A DNA stretch of 64,000 bases from Mycobacterium sp. DL (GCF_039729195.1 NZ_CP155796.1:1550001-1614000), one strand, 5' to 3'. Shown: positions 8,858 to 19,124, counted from the first letter of the stretch. Made by a program: numbers and translations. The notes: generated from the sequence alone by a model not told the origin.

Positions 8858-10187
8858 ACCGTTTCTCAGCGGCCCACAACCGCATGTTGTGCCGCACCGT
8901 GCGGCCGACCAGCTTGGCCGACGGCACCATCCACAGGCTGTCCAGCAGACTGAATCGACGCAGAAACCATTCCGCCAGAACGGGATCGGTCTCCGCGGCG
9001 CCGAGGAACTGGTCGAACAGCGAACCGACCGGCCGGTACCAGCGCGGCATCGGACCGGTCGCGCCGTGCAACGTCAGATCGCCGACCGCGTTCATCGTCC
9101 ACACCGGATAGGTGGTCTTGGCGGTGGCCTTGCTCAAGGTCCGGAACAGGTCGTCGTTCGGTGTCTGCAGCGCGCTCCGCAGGTGGCCGGCCTGGATCGA
9201 CGTCATCGTCATGCCCTGGCCGTAGGTCGGATTGAAGCTCACCACCGCGTCGCCGAACGGGACGATCCCCTCGGGGAAACGCTCCATCTGGTCGTAGCGG
9301 CGCCACCTGCTGGTCGGGTACTTGTGCACCGCGATCGGCCCGAGGGGCTCACCCTGGCGCAACGCGCTGCTGACGTGTTCGGGAAGAATCTCGTCGGCCA
9401 ACGCGCACATCTCGTCGAAATTCGCCGGCGGAGCGACCTTTCCCGTGCCGAAGGTCGTCACACCCCAGTTGCCGTCCTCGTAGAAGAGCATCCCCAACCC
9501 GACCGGGTGCTCCCGGGACGCGCCTGCGACCACAACCTTCTCCCTGAGCAGTCCCTCGGGGATGTGCACCTGGTGGGTGGCGTAATCGATCCCCACGTCG
9601 ACGGTGTCCTCGCGAGGACGGTCGAAGCCCCACTGGGCCAACCACACCGGGAGACGAGTGCCCCGGCCGGCGGCATCCACGACGAGGTCGGCGTCGACGG
9701 TCTGGCCGTCGGCGGTCCTGACCCCGGTGACCCGGTGGCCGTCGAACACCGGCTCGTCGACGGCCTCCCGGACCAGCGTCACGTTGTCGATCGCCAAGGC
9801 CCGCTGCCGGATCTGCCATTCCAGGTGCGGGCGACTCGGCACGTAGGCGGTGAACTCGTCCTGCAGCGTGTGCTGGGTCCCCAGCAGGTGCCCGGCCGCG
9901 CCGAAGGAGATGCAGTCGGGCCGGTTCTCCAGAATCGGCACACCCGCGGCGACCATGTCGTCGAGCAGTCCGGGAAAGAGACCTTCGAACTCCTGGGCGC
10001 CGCGCGCCATCAGCAGGTGCACATGCCGGCCCTGTGGAACCGCGGTGCGATTCGCCGGCACGTCGGGCAGTTCGTCGCGCTCGTAGACCGTGACCCGGTC
10101 GTAGAAATCCGACAGCACCCGGGCAGCGCACAGCCCCGCGAGGCTGGCACCGATCACGATCGCGTGTTTATCACTCTGATGACCCAT
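8802..10187 (-). CDS. FAD-dependent monooxygenase / oxidoreductase (Rv3254-like)
   Basis: A 461-residue flavoprotein. The N-terminal Rossmann loop reads AIVIGASLAGLCAARVL with an acidic strand end (VTVYERDEL); further on are DLVVDAAGRGTRLPVWL (the DG-type FAD motif region) and GDAVVSFNPTYGQGMTMTSIQA, the second FAD-binding motif of the PHBH/squalene-epoxidase class. The substrate is unknown. Located exactly as Rv3254 is, convergent with manA. Its last 56 bases are also coding for the manA C-terminus on the other strand, so both tails are constrained together. Confidence 0.88.
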   Translation of the reverse strand: MGHQSDKHAIVIGASLAGLCAARVLSDFYDRVTVYERDELPDVPANRTAVPQGRHVHLLMARGAQEFEGLFPGLLDDMVAAGVPILENRPDCISFGAAGHLLGTQHTLQDEFTAYVPSRPHLEWQIRQRALAIDNVTLVREAVDEPVFDGHRVTGVRTADGQTVDADLVVDAAGRGTRLPVWLAQWGFDRPREDTVDVGIDYATHQVHIPEGLLREKVVVAGASREHPVGLGMLFYEDGNWGVTTFGTGKVAPPANFDEMCALADEILPEHVSSALRQGEPLGPIAVHKYPTSRWRRYDQMERFPEGIVPFGDAVVSFNPTYGQGMTMTSIQAGHLRSALQTPNDDLFRTLSKATAKTTYPVWTMNAVGDLTLHGATGPMPRWYRPVGSLFDQFLGAAETDPVLAEWFLRRFSLLDSLWMVPSAKLVGRTVRHNMRLWAAEKRSRSRRSRETVASSAGRPT

Positions 10188-10224
10188 CGGGCCTTTACGT
10201 TAGCCGGTACATTCCGCTGAAAAC

Positions 10225-11769
10225 ATGACGAAAAGAGGACGGCCGGTGGCTCAGGACCCGATCGCGCAGTCGACCAGCAGGTGGCGGACGAAATCGGTGG
10301 AGCAGTCGATCTCCGACACCGACGAGCCCGGCACCCGGCTGCGCAAGGACCTGAACTGGTGGGACCTGACTGTTTTTGGGGTCTCCGTGGTGATCGGCGC
10401 GGGCATCTTCACGATCACCGCCTCCACGGCCGGCAACATCACCGGCCCCGCGATCTCGATCTCCTTCATCTTCGCCGCCATCGCCTGCGGGCTGGCCGCG
10501 CTGTGCTACGCCGAGTTCGCCTCGACCGTGCCGGTCGCGGGCAGTGCGTACACGTTCTCCTACGCGACGTTCGGGGAGTTCGTGGCGTGGATCATCGGCT
10601 GGGACCTGATCCTCGAGTTCGCGGTCGCGGCGGCCGTCGTCGCCAAGGGCTGGTCGAGCTACCTCGGCACGGTCTTCGGCTTCGGCGGCGGCATCGCCGA
10701 CGTGGGCGGGTTGGAACTCGACTGGGGCGCCCTGCTGATCATCACGTTCGTCACGGCGATCCTGGCGTACGGAACCAAGCTGTCCGCGGGGGTGAGCCTG
10801 GCCGTCACCACCCTCAAGGTCGCGGTGGTGCTGCTGGTGGTGTCGGTGGGCGCGTTCTACATCAAGGCGGAGAACTATTCGCCGTTCATCCCGCCCGCCG
10901 AAGCCGGCGGCGACGGGGCCAGCGGGGCTGAGCAGTCGCTGTTCTCGCTGATCACCGGCGCCGAAGGCAGCAACTACGGCTGGTACGGGTTGCTGGCCGG
11001 CGCCTCGATCGTGTTCTTCGCGTTCATCGGATTCGACATCGTCGCCACCACCGCGGAGGAGACCAAGAACCCGCAGCGCGACATCCCCCGCGGCATCCTG
11101 GCCTCGCTGGGCATCGTCACCGTCCTCTACGTCGCGGTCGCCGTGGTGCTCTCGGGCATGGTCAATTACACCGAGTTGCGCGACTCCGAATCGCCCAACC
11201 TCGCGACCGCGTTCGCGCTCAACGGCGTCGACTGGGCGGCGAAGGTGATCTCGATCGGGGCGCTGGCGGGGCTGACGACCGTCGTGATCGTGCTGGTGCT
11301 CGGGCAGACGCGGGTGTTGTTCGCGATGTCGCGCGACGGTCTGCTGCCCCGTCAGATGGCCAAGACAGGCAAGCGCGGAACCCCGGTGCGGATCACCTTG
11401 CTCGTCGGGTTCGTGGTGGCGGTGACGGCCACGATCTTCCCGATCGGCAACCTCGAGGAGATGGTGAACATCGGCACGCTGTTCGCCTTCGTGATGGTGT
11501 CGGCCGGTGTCATCGTGCTGCGGCGGACCCGGCCCGACCTCAAGCGTGGCTTCCGGACGCCGTTCGTGCCGGTGCTGCCGATCCTGGCGATCATCGCGTG
11601 CGTGTGGCTGATGCTGAACCTCACCGGGCTGACCTGGATGCGGTTCGGCATCTGGATGGCCATCGGCGTGGTCGTCTACTTCGTCTACGGCCGCCGGCAC
11701 TCGATGGTCGGCCGCCGCGCCGCCGCCGCTTCGTCTTCGTCTTCGTCGGCGGATTCGGCCTCCTCCTAG
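10225..11769 (+). CDS. APC-family cationic amino acid permease (Rv3253c-like)
   Basis: A 514-residue membrane transporter with about 12 hydrophobic segments. The first segment carries the APC signature (LTVFGVSVVIGAGIFTITAS), and FFAFIGFDIVATTAEETKNP is the conserved region around TM6-loop-TM7 of cationic amino acid transporters. The C-terminus is a serine/alanine run (SSSSSSADSASS). Start is uncertain: ATG at 10225 has no clear Shine-Dalgarno, whereas GTG at 10246 follows AAAGAGGAC at good spacing. Corresponds to Rv3253c. The stop codon lies in a perfect 19-bp tandem repeat. Confidence 0.9.
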   Translation: MTKRGRPVAQDPIAQSTSRWRTKSVEQSISDTDEPGTRLRKDLNWWDLTVFGVSVVIGAGIFTITASTAGNITGPAISISFIFAAIACGLAALCYAEFASTVPVAGSAYTFSYATFGEFVAWIIGWDLILEFAVAAAVVAKGWSSYLGTVFGFGGGIADVGGLELDWGALLIITFVTAILAYGTKLSAGVSLAVTTLKVAVVLLVVSVGAFYIKAENYSPFIPPAEAGGDGASGAEQSLFSLITGAEGSNYGWYGLLAGASIVFFAFIGFDIVATTAEETKNPQRDIPRGILASLGIVTVLYVAVAVVLSGMVNYTELRDSESPNLATAFALNGVDWAAKVISIGALAGLTTVVIVLVLGQTRVLFAMSRDGLLPRQMAKTGKRGTPVRITLLVGFVVAVTATIFPIGNLEEMVNIGTLFAFVMVSAGVIVLRRTRPDLKRGFRTPFVPVLPILAIIACVWLMLNLTGLTWMRFGIWMAIGVVVYFVYGRRHSMVGRRAAAASSSSSSADSASS

Positions 11770-11803
11770 TTCCGCGAGGGCGCGCTAGTTCCGCGAGGGC
11801 GCG
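11766..11803. repeat. Perfect 19-bp tandem duplication at the permease stop codon
   Basis: The unit CTAGTTCCGCGAGGGCGCG occurs at 11766-11784 and again immediately at 11785-11803 with no mismatch. The first unit contains the TAG stop of the permease gene. It adjoins a GC-rich palindromic repeat region that continues to about 11920. Confidence 0.85.
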
Positions 11804-11859
11804 CGTCTGCACGCCGACACGCCGCACCTAGCGGCATTTTGCGCGCGCTCGCCACGGAC

Positions 11860-11919
11860 GAGCGCGCGCTCCCGTACGCAACACGCCGCGTGAGGGCGTG
11901 CAAACACGCGCGCTCGCGG
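11860..11919. repeat. Intergenic palindromic repeat family B, copy 1
   Basis: A 60-nt GC-rich element that begins GAGCGCGCGC and ends with a 22-nt segment (11898-11919) identical to 13764-13785. Both copies are exactly 60 nt and share a GTACGC..AC.CGCCG middle. The two copies bracket the alkB-rubA-rubB genes. Each can fold on itself through its GAGCGCGCGC and GCGCGCTC ends. Confidence 0.75.
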
Positions 11920-11950
11920 AACATGGCGCTTTGTACAAAACATGTCTTTG

Positions 11951-11983
11951 TGTCTAGACAAGCGACAAATAGACTTCTATAGT
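11951..11983 (+). promoter_or_regulatory. Predicted alkB promoter with overlapping palindromic operator
   Basis: A -35-like TAGACA (11955-11960), a 17-nt spacer and a -10-like TATAGT (11978-11983) fit a SigA-type promoter well. The -35 box is inside a perfect 10-bp palindrome, TGTCTAGACA (11951-11960). A repressor bound there would block polymerase, and the TetR gene of this cluster (13876-14496) is the obvious candidate. The start of alkB is 43 nt after the -10 box. Confidence 0.6.
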
Positions 11984-12025
11984 CAACCTCAGTCAGTGAT
12001 CGCACTCACAGCGAGGAGGCATCGG

Positions 12026-13267
12026 GTGTCCACCGAAATTTCAGAGATCGACGTCCAGCAGTGGCGGGACAAGAAGCGCTACCTATGGCTGATGGGATTG
12101 ATCGTGCCCACGGCCGTACTCGTGATGCTGCCGTTGATCTGGGCGTTCAACCAGCTTGGATGGCACGCAGCCGCACAGGTCCCGTTCTGGATCGGGCCGA
12201 TCCTGGTCTACCTGGTGTTGCCGCTGCTGGACTGGCGCTACGGCCCCGACGGCGAGAACCCGCCCGACGAGGCAGTGGAGCGGCTGGAGAACGACAAGTA
12301 CTACCGCTACTGCACCTACAGCTTCATCCCGTTCCAGTACCTCACCGTGGTGCTGGGCGCCTACCTGTTCACGGCCTCGGACCTGAGCTGGCTCGGATTC
12401 GACGGTTCTCTGGGCTGGCCGGCGAAGATCGGCCTGGCCCTCTCGGTCGGCATGATGGGCGGCGTCGGCATCAACACCGCGCACGAACTCGGCCACAAGA
12501 AGGACACCCTCGAGCGTTGGCTGAGCAAGATCACGCTGGCCCAGACCTGCTACGGGCACTTCTTCATCGAGCACAACCGCGGACACCACGTCCGGGTCGC
12601 CACGCCGGAAGATCCCGCGTCGGCGCGCTTCGGCGAGACGTTCTGGGAGTTCCTGCCGCGCAGCGTGTGGGGCAGCCTGAAGTCGTCGTGGGAGCTCGAG
12701 GCGCAGCGGCTGGACCGCGCCGGCAAGAGCAAGTGGCACTGGTCCAACGACGTGCTCAACGCTTGGGCGATGTCGGTGGCGCTGTACGGCACGCTGATCG
12801 CGATCTTCGGTGTGGCGCTCATCCCGTACGTCGTCATCTCGGCGGTCTTCGGCTTCACGCTGCTGGAGACGGTCAACTACCTCGAGCACTACGGGCTGCT
12901 GCGGCAGAAGACCGAGAGCGGCCGCTACGTGCGCTGCGCCCCCGAACACAGCTGGAACTCCGACCATCTGGTGACCAACCTGTTCCTGTACCACCTGCAG
13001 CGACACAGCGATCACCACGCCAACCCGACACGTCGCTACCAGACGCTGCGCAGCATGAACGGCGCACCGAACCTGCCCAGCGGGTACGCGTCGATGATCG
13101 GCCTCACCTACTTCCCGCCGCTGTGGCGCAAGGTGATGGACCACCGCGTCATGGAGCACTACGACGGTGACATCACCAAGGTCAACGTCCACCCGCGCGT
13201 CCGCGACAAGGTGCTGGCCAAATACGGAGCCGACGATGAGCGCTCGCGCGAAGCGCAGGAGGTGTGA
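12026..13267 (+). CDS. alkB: Alkane 1-monooxygenase AlkB
   Basis: Integral-membrane non-heme di-iron enzyme that hydroxylates the terminal carbon of medium-chain n-alkanes using rubredoxin-delivered electrons. The GTG at 12026 is chosen because GAGGAGG stands just upstream; the protein is then 413 residues. Histidine boxes are complete: TAHELGHKKD (H153, H157), IEHNRGHHVRVATPEDPAS (H183, H187, H188), NYLEHYGL and LQRHSDHHANPTRRYQ. Several hydrophobic segments precede and separate the boxes. It is followed by two rubredoxin genes and a TetR gene, as in Rv3252c-Rv3249c. Confidence 0.97.
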   Translation: MSTEISEIDVQQWRDKKRYLWLMGLIVPTAVLVMLPLIWAFNQLGWHAAAQVPFWIGPILVYLVLPLLDWRYGPDGENPPDEAVERLENDKYYRYCTYSFIPFQYLTVVLGAYLFTASDLSWLGFDGSLGWPAKIGLALSVGMMGGVGINTAHELGHKKDTLERWLSKITLAQTCYGHFFIEHNRGHHVRVATPEDPASARFGETFWEFLPRSVWGSLKSSWELEAQRLDRAGKSKWHWSNDVLNAWAMSVALYGTLIAIFGVALIPYVVISAVFGFTLLETVNYLEHYGLLRQKTESGRYVRCAPEHSWNSDHLVTNLFLYHLQRHSDHHANPTRRYQTLRSMNGAPNLPSGYASMIGLTYFPPLWRKVMDHRVMEHYDGDITKVNVHPRVRDKVLAKYGADDERSREAQEV

Positions 13268-13269
13268 GC

Positions 13270-13431
13270 ATGAGCGCCTACCGCTGCCCCGGATGTGACT
13301 ACGTCTATGACGAGGCCAAAGGCGCTCCGCGCGAGGGCTTTCCGCCCGGAACCCAGTGGGACCACGTCCCGGACGACTGGTGCTGCCCCGACTGTGCGGT
13401 GCGCGAGAAGGTCGATTTCGAAGTCGCGTAA
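13270..13431 (+). CDS. rubA: Rubredoxin RubA
   Basis: A 53-residue rubredoxin that starts 2 nt after the alkB stop. Two CxxC-type knuckles hold the single iron: YRCPGCDYVYDE near the N-terminus and DDWCCPDCAV near the C-terminus. Compared with the second rubredoxin it has shorter ends (CPGC rather than CVQCG). It probably passes electrons to AlkB. Corresponds to Rv3251c. Confidence 0.95.
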   Translation: MSAYRCPGCDYVYDEAKGAPREGFPPGTQWDHVPDDWCCPDCAVREKVDFEVA

Positions 13432-13443
13432 ACCCATGTTGAT

Positions 13444-13492
13444 GCTGCGTTCAGGGCGGGAAAGTGCGAGTGAACCCCGCCGTGAGTGCAGC
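13444..13492. repeat. Imperfect palindrome between rubA and rubB (repeat family C)
   Basis: Arms 13444-13460 and 13476-13492 pair with three mismatches in 17 bp. The loop and right arm (13467-13491) match 30859-30883, after secA1, at 23 of 25 positions. Its location inside the alkB-rubA-rubB transcript may set the relative level of rubB. Confidence 0.65.
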
Positions 13493-13520
13493 CTCAACGC
13501 CAAAGGATTGGAGCAATGAA

Positions 13521-13706
13521 GTGAGCGACGCCTACAAGCTGTTCGTCTGTGTGCAGTGCGGGTTCGAGTACGACGAGGCCAAGGGATGGCCCGAGGACGG
13601 CATCGCGCCCGGCACCCGCTGGGACGACATCCCCGAGGACTGGAGCTGCCCGGACTGTGGTGCAGCGAAGTCCGATTTCGAGATGGTCGAGGTCGCGCGG
13701 GGATGA
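13521..13706 (+). CDS. rubB: Rubredoxin RubB
   Basis: A 61-residue rubredoxin with both iron knuckles ([17 protein letters not shown] and [19 protein letters not shown]). GTG at 13521 is chosen since GGAG lies 8 nt upstream and the family N-terminus is [10 protein letters not shown]. It is the AlkG2-like type normally able to reduce AlkB. Corresponds to Rv3250c. Confidence 0.94.
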   Translation: MSDAYKLFVCVQCGFEYDEAKGWPEDGIAPGTRWDDIPEDWSCPDCGAAKSDFEMVEVARG

Positions 13707-13725
13707 GCGCTCAGTCGTCGCCCGT

Positions 13726-13785
13726 GAGCGCGCGCAGATGTACGCGACTCGCCGAACGGCGACGTGCAAACACGCGCGCTCGCGG
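13726..13785. repeat. Intergenic palindromic repeat family B, copy 2
   Basis: A 60-nt element matching 11860-11919, including a 22-nt identical right end (13764-13785). It is followed to about 13830 by a run of GGGGC-rich short repeats (CGCGGGGCAGGGC occurs twice). It separates rubB from the TetR gene. Confidence 0.72.
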
Positions 13786-13875
13786 GGCAGGGCGCGGGGC
13801 GGGCCGCGGGGCAGGGCTCGGGGCGTGACAACGGCCTGGGCGGGCACGACGGCCCGAGGCGATAGTGTCGCGCGT

Positions 13876-14496
13876 GTGGGCCGCCCCAACGACAAGCGCA
13901 TCTCCTACGCCGAGGCATCGCGAGTGCTGCTGCGCGACTCGATCCTCGACGGCATGCGCGAGATGTTGCTGGCCCGCGACTGGTCCTCGATCACGCTGTC
14001 CGATGTCGCCCGGGCGGCCGGCATCAGCCGCCAGACCATCTACAACGAGTTCGGCTCGCGGCACGGTCTGGCCCAGGGATACGCCCTGCGTCTGGCGGAC
14101 CGGCTCGTCGACCAGATCCACGGCGCCATCAACGACAACGTCGGCGACGTCTACGCCGCCTTCCTTCAGGGGTTCCGCGACTTCTTCACCGAGTCGTCTG
14201 CCGACCCGCTGGTGATCTCACTGCTGACTGGGACCTCGAAGCCCGACCTGCTGCAGATCATCACCACCGACAGCGCACCGATCATCAGCCGGTGCTCGAC
14301 GCGGCTGACCGAAACGTTCATGTCCAGCTGGGTCCGGGCCAGCGACGAGGACGCCGGAGTGCTGGCCAGGGCCATCGTCCGGCTGGCGATGAGCTACGTG
14401 TCCATGCCCCCGGAAGCCGACCACGATGTGGCCCGAGACCTGGCCAGATTGATGTCTCCCTTCGCCGAACGCTACGGTGTTATAGATACTCCTTAG
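13876..14496 (+). CDS. alkX: TetR-family regulator of the alkane cluster (AlkX, Rv3249c-like)
   Basis: A 206-residue TetR repressor. The helix-turn-helix is at residues about 36-57 ([21 protein letters not shown]), followed by a ligand domain. GTG at 13876 starts [19 protein letters not shown]; the upstream open frame is repeat sequence and not protein-like. In M. tuberculosis the equivalent gene, described as AlkX, controls alkB and its rubredoxins. The TGTCTAGACA palindrome in the alkB promoter is a candidate target. Same strand as alkB-rubA-rubB but separated by a repeat block. Confidence 0.9.
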   Translation: MGRPNDKRISYAEASRVLLRDSILDGMREMLLARDWSSITLSDVARAAGISRQTIYNEFGSRHGLAQGYALRLADRLVDQIHGAINDNVGDVYAAFLQGFRDFFTESSADPLVISLLTGTSKPDLLQIITTDSAPIISRCSTRLTETFMSSWVRASDEDAGVLARAIVRLAMSYVSMPPEADHDVARDLARLMSPFAERYGVIDTP

Positions 14497-14615
14497 CCGG
14501 CAGAGCGCCTGAGCGCCTGTCCCGCGAGCCCGCAGGCTTTGGGTGTCTTGCATGGATGTCGCCGCTGCACACCCGTGCGCGCACAGGCAATTGTCTACCG
14601 AATAAGGGGCTCTAC

Positions 14616-16079
<1,464 letters not shown>

Positions 16080-16080
16080 C

Positions 16081-16590
16081 GTGACCAGGACGAATCGGGC
16101 GCGCACACCTACCGTGATGGTCGGTGGGCGCGCCCGATTCTCCGTTGCGCTGCTGGTGATGTCGGCGCTGGCCGGGTGTCAGGCACAGCAGCCCGCGGCG
16201 GAGCCCGTCGGCACCGCGCCGCCACCACCGGTGGTGCGCCACGACGTCGCCCCGCTGGCCCAGACCTTCCCGGCGTTGGGCGCCCCGGTGGCGGCGTCCT
16301 GGATCTCCTGGCGCAACAACGACGAGTCCTCCAGGCTGAAGTTGGAGTGGCTCGACGCCGTCGTCCAGATCGCCCCCGAGGCGATGGATTCGCTTGTGGC
16401 AGAACATGATGCGGAAGAGTCCGGGCAGCAGCCCGCGGTGCAGAAGGTCTTGGAGCCGGACCTGCCGCCGGGGCCGTTCCTCACCGGGGTCGAGCTGAAC
16501 ATGACCTTCGGTGCGGAGCGCAGGAGCACCCGGGTGTTCCTCGACCCACCACGCGACATGGTGGTGCTGCAGTCCAGCATTGCGGGCTAG
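16081..16590 (+). CDS. Putative lipoprotein downstream of sahH
   Basis: A 169-residue exported protein of unknown function. A hydrophobic signal segment (ARFSVALLVMSALAGC) ends in a lipobox with the lipidation cysteine at C33, followed by a proline/alanine linker. No domain is recognised in the mature part (ISWRNNDESSRLKLEWLD onwards). GTG start is 1 nt after the sahH stop, so it probably shares that transcript. Its TAG stop and the TAG stop of the convergent hydrolase share the palindrome CTAG at 16587-16590. Confidence 0.75.
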   Translation: MTRTNRARTPTVMVGGRARFSVALLVMSALAGCQAQQPAAEPVGTAPPPPVVRHDVAPLAQTFPALGAPVAASWISWRNNDESSRLKLEWLDAVVQIAPEAMDSLVAEHDAEESGQQPAVQKVLEPDLPPGPFLTGVELNMTFGAERRSTRVFLDPPRDMVVLQSSIAG

Positions 16591-19124
16591 GCGACCGTCA
16601 GCGTCACATATCGCGCCCGATCGCCGGAGTCCAGCAGGCCGAGCTGGCGGTACACATTCGGGCGCCACACCGGTGCCTGCGAGTTGATGAAGAGCCCGCC
16701 CAGCGCCCAGCCGTGCATCTGAGCGTCGCCGATGACAAACGTGAAGTCGGCGTCGGGGTCCTGAGACAACAGCTTGTCGCGGAACGCCACCGCGCCCGGA
16801 TAGAGCTTCTCCAACGTCCCGATGTACACCGCGGTCGGAGGCAGCCCGGTCAGGTCGGCGCTCGAGATCGGGTTCACCCGTGGATCATCCATATCGAGCT
16901 CACCGTTGAACTGCGGGCCTTCTCCTGCCGGGCGGCTGGGCAGGATGGGGTCGTCGATGGCGTCGACCTCCGGCCCAGTCAACGTCAGGTGAAGGGCGGG
17001 GGAGACGAGCACCATCCGCGACGGGGTCGCCTCGGAGGTGACGCACTGCACGTCAGATCGGCAGCGGCGCAACATCTCCTGCACGGCGAGCATCGCATAG
17101 GACCCGCCGGCGGAATCCCCGTACAGGCTGACGTTGTCCACCCCGTGCTCGTCGATGAGCATCGACAGGTAGTCCGCCATCGGCGGCACCAGCGTGGTGG
17201 CCGTGCCGTTGTCGCGCGGCGGGGCCAGCGGATAGATCGGCACCAGCACGGTGGCGCCGGTGTCGCGGGCCATCGACGCGTAGTCCGACCAGTGGATGAT
17301 GTTGGCTTCGGACTCGAATCCGCCGCCGTGCAGGGCCACGACGAACTCGCCCGACGGGCGCGACGGTGCGAGTTCCCATACGGTCCAACCGTTGTAGGTG
17401 CGCTCGGTGACGACCAGGTCCGCCACGGTGCCCGGCGGCGGGGCGGTGCTGGTGACCGTGCCCACGATCCCGGTGAACAGTTTGATGCCGGTGACTTCGG
17501 AGAACCAGCGCAGCGTGCGCAGGGCCCCGACGACCAGTTGGTCCCCGAACGACGGTGGCGCCGTGACGATCGTTCTGGGGCCGGCGGCGACACTGTCGAG
17601 TCCGAGTCGGCGGTAGATGTCGGGACGGACCTGCGGCGCCTGCGAGTTCAGCGGCAGGCCACCCAGCGCCCAGTCGTGGATCTGTCCCTGGCCGACCACC
17701 GTGGAGATCGCGCCGCCGGCGGCCGACCACTTCGTGTGCAGCAGCAGAGCGTCGGGCAGCGAGAACTCCAGCGACCCTTGGTAGATCGTCGTCGGAGGGA
17801 GGGCGGCGAACACGTCGTCCTCGAAGAACAGTGGGCTGATCAACGGGTCTCCGGGGTCGAGTCCGTCAGCCCAGTGATTATCGGGGACGTAGCCCTCGAT
17901 GTCGAAGATGGGGTCCTCGATGGTTCGAAGATCCGGATTGGACAGCGACTGATCGGGTGTGATCGACAGCAGGACCATGCTAGCCGGAACGGGTTTGCCG
18001 GCCAGGATCAGCTCGCGCACCGCTGCAGGGGCCAACGTGGCGCCCGCCGAATCGCCGTACAGGCTGACGTTTTCGGCGCCGTAGGTGTCGATCTGCTCAG
18101 AGATGAACTGCGCCATCGCCGGAACGACCTTGCGTGCTGTGCCCGCCTCGGTCGTCGCCAGCGGGTACATCGGCACGACGACCGTCGCGCCGGTTTCCCG
18201 CGCCATGCTCGTGTAGTCGACCCAGTGCATCAGGGTGGGTTTCGAGACGAATCCGCCACCGTGGACGGCGATCACCGTCTTGCCGGTCGGGTTGGGCGGG
18301 TGGAATTCCCACACCGTCCAGACGTTGCCCTCGGCCACTGCGAATTCGGTCTCGCGCGTCTGCAACCCGTACTTCACGTACCACGGTGGTCGGCTGCTCT
18401 CCAACAGCTTTCCGAGCTGCCCGTAGAGGTCGATCCCAACGAACCTGGAAAAACCCTGCAGCACACGCAGTCCGAACACGGTGATCTGGTCGGAGAAGGT
18501 CGGTGCTGCCGTGTAGACGACGGGTGTGGGCGCGACGGTGGAGAGCAGCGCGCTAGTTGTCGACGCCTCCGCGGGCTCCTGCGGCCCAGTCGTGGCGACC
18601 TCGGCCTCACGTCGCGGCGCGCCCGGCACGGTCAGCAGCGCGGGTGCGACGGCGGGTGCCGGCAGCGGCTCGGGGTGCTCGGTTGGGCTGACCTCAGTGC
18701 GCGCAGCGGGCTCGTCACCGCCGACGTCGACGACCGCCGTGGTGCGGTCGTCCCCGGCCGCATCCTCTTCAGCTGCGTCCTCGGGTTCGGCATCGTCTGC
18801 GGGAGCGTCGGTTGCGGGAGTGTCATCGTCTGAAGCAGCGTCGTCTGAAGCAGCGTCGTCGTCTGAATCAGCGTCGTCGGTCTCCTTGTCGCGTTTGACC
18901 TCGCGAACCCGGTCGCGCGGGTCGTCGTCGCGGCCTGCCCTCGGGCCGGCGTCGCTGACACTCGTCGAACCGGACTCCGAAGCAGTGTCGTCGGCCGACG
19001 CGACTGCACAGCCCACACCCATGTACACCGCCGCTCCCACACCGACCGTGACCGCGAATTCAGCGACCGTGACCGCCCCACCGTTACCCCGCATGAGCAG
19101 AACTATCAACGGTAGGACCGGCAT
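16587..19124 (-). CDS. Exported esterase with two tandem alpha/beta-hydrolase domains
   Basis: An 845-residue protein, about twice the usual hormone-sensitive-lipase size. An N-terminal hydrophobic segment (about 15-43; a second ATG at 19094 gives a more normal signal start) is followed by a long Asp/Glu/Ala/Pro-rich linker (about 45-200). Two homologous hydrolase units follow. Unit 1: HGGGF 288-292, GDSAG with S359, catalytic H483. Unit 2: HGGGF 599-603, GDSAG with S671, H804. Both triads look complete, and both units end in a shared ALGG-x3-NSQAP-x2-RP motif. An outer-surface lipase or esterase is inferred. It separates sahH from tmk, which are adjacent in M. tuberculosis. Confidence 0.85.
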   Translation of the reverse strand: MPVLPLIVLLMRGNGGAVTVAEFAVTVGVGAAVYMGVGCAVASADDTASESGSTSVSDAGPRAGRDDDPRDRVREVKRDKETDDADSDDDAASDDAASDDDTPATDAPADDAEPEDAAEEDAAGDDRTTAVVDVGGDEPAARTEVSPTEHPEPLPAPAVAPALLTVPGAPRREAEVATTGPQEPAEASTTSALLSTVAPTPVVYTAAPTFSDQITVFGLRVLQGFSRFVGIDLYGQLGKLLESSRPPWYVKYGLQTRETEFAVAEGNVWTVWEFHPPNPTGKTVIAVHGGGFVSKPTLMHWVDYTSMARETGATVVVPMYPLATTEAGTARKVVPAMAQFISEQIDTYGAENVSLYGDSAGATLAPAAVRELILAGKPVPASMVLLSITPDQSLSNPDLRTIEDPIFDIEGYVPDNHWADGLDPGDPLISPLFFEDDVFAALPPTTIYQGSLEFSLPDALLLHTKWSAAGGAISTVVGQGQIHDWALGGLPLNSQAPQVRPDIYRRLGLDSVAAGPRTIVTAPPSFGDQLVVGALRTLRWFSEVTGIKLFTGIVGTVTSTAPPPGTVADLVVTERTYNGWTVWELAPSRPSGEFVVALHGGGFESEANIIHWSDYASMARDTGATVLVPIYPLAPPRDNGTATTLVPPMADYLSMLIDEHGVDNVSLYGDSAGGSYAMLAVQEMLRRCRSDVQCVTSEATPSRMVLVSPALHLTLTGPEVDAIDDPILPSRPAGEGPQFNGELDMDDPRVNPISSADLTGLPPTAVYIGTLEKLYPGAVAFRDKLLSQDPDADFTFVIGDAQMHGWALGGLFINSQAPVWRPNVYRQLGLLDSGDRARYVTLTVA

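Noticed and set aside
10195..11700. 501-codon minus-strand open frame opposite the permease
   Set aside because: His/Arg/Asp-rich shadow of membrane-protein codons, with no recognisable domain.
11766..11919. CRISPR-like array
   Set aside because: There are only two tandem 19-bp units with no spacer, plus palindromic repeats; no regular repeat-spacer pattern and no cas genes.
14497..14615. SAM or SAH riboswitch before sahH
   Set aside because: The leader is GC-rich and has local pairing, but I could not match it to the conserved core of SAH or SAM-IV riboswitches.
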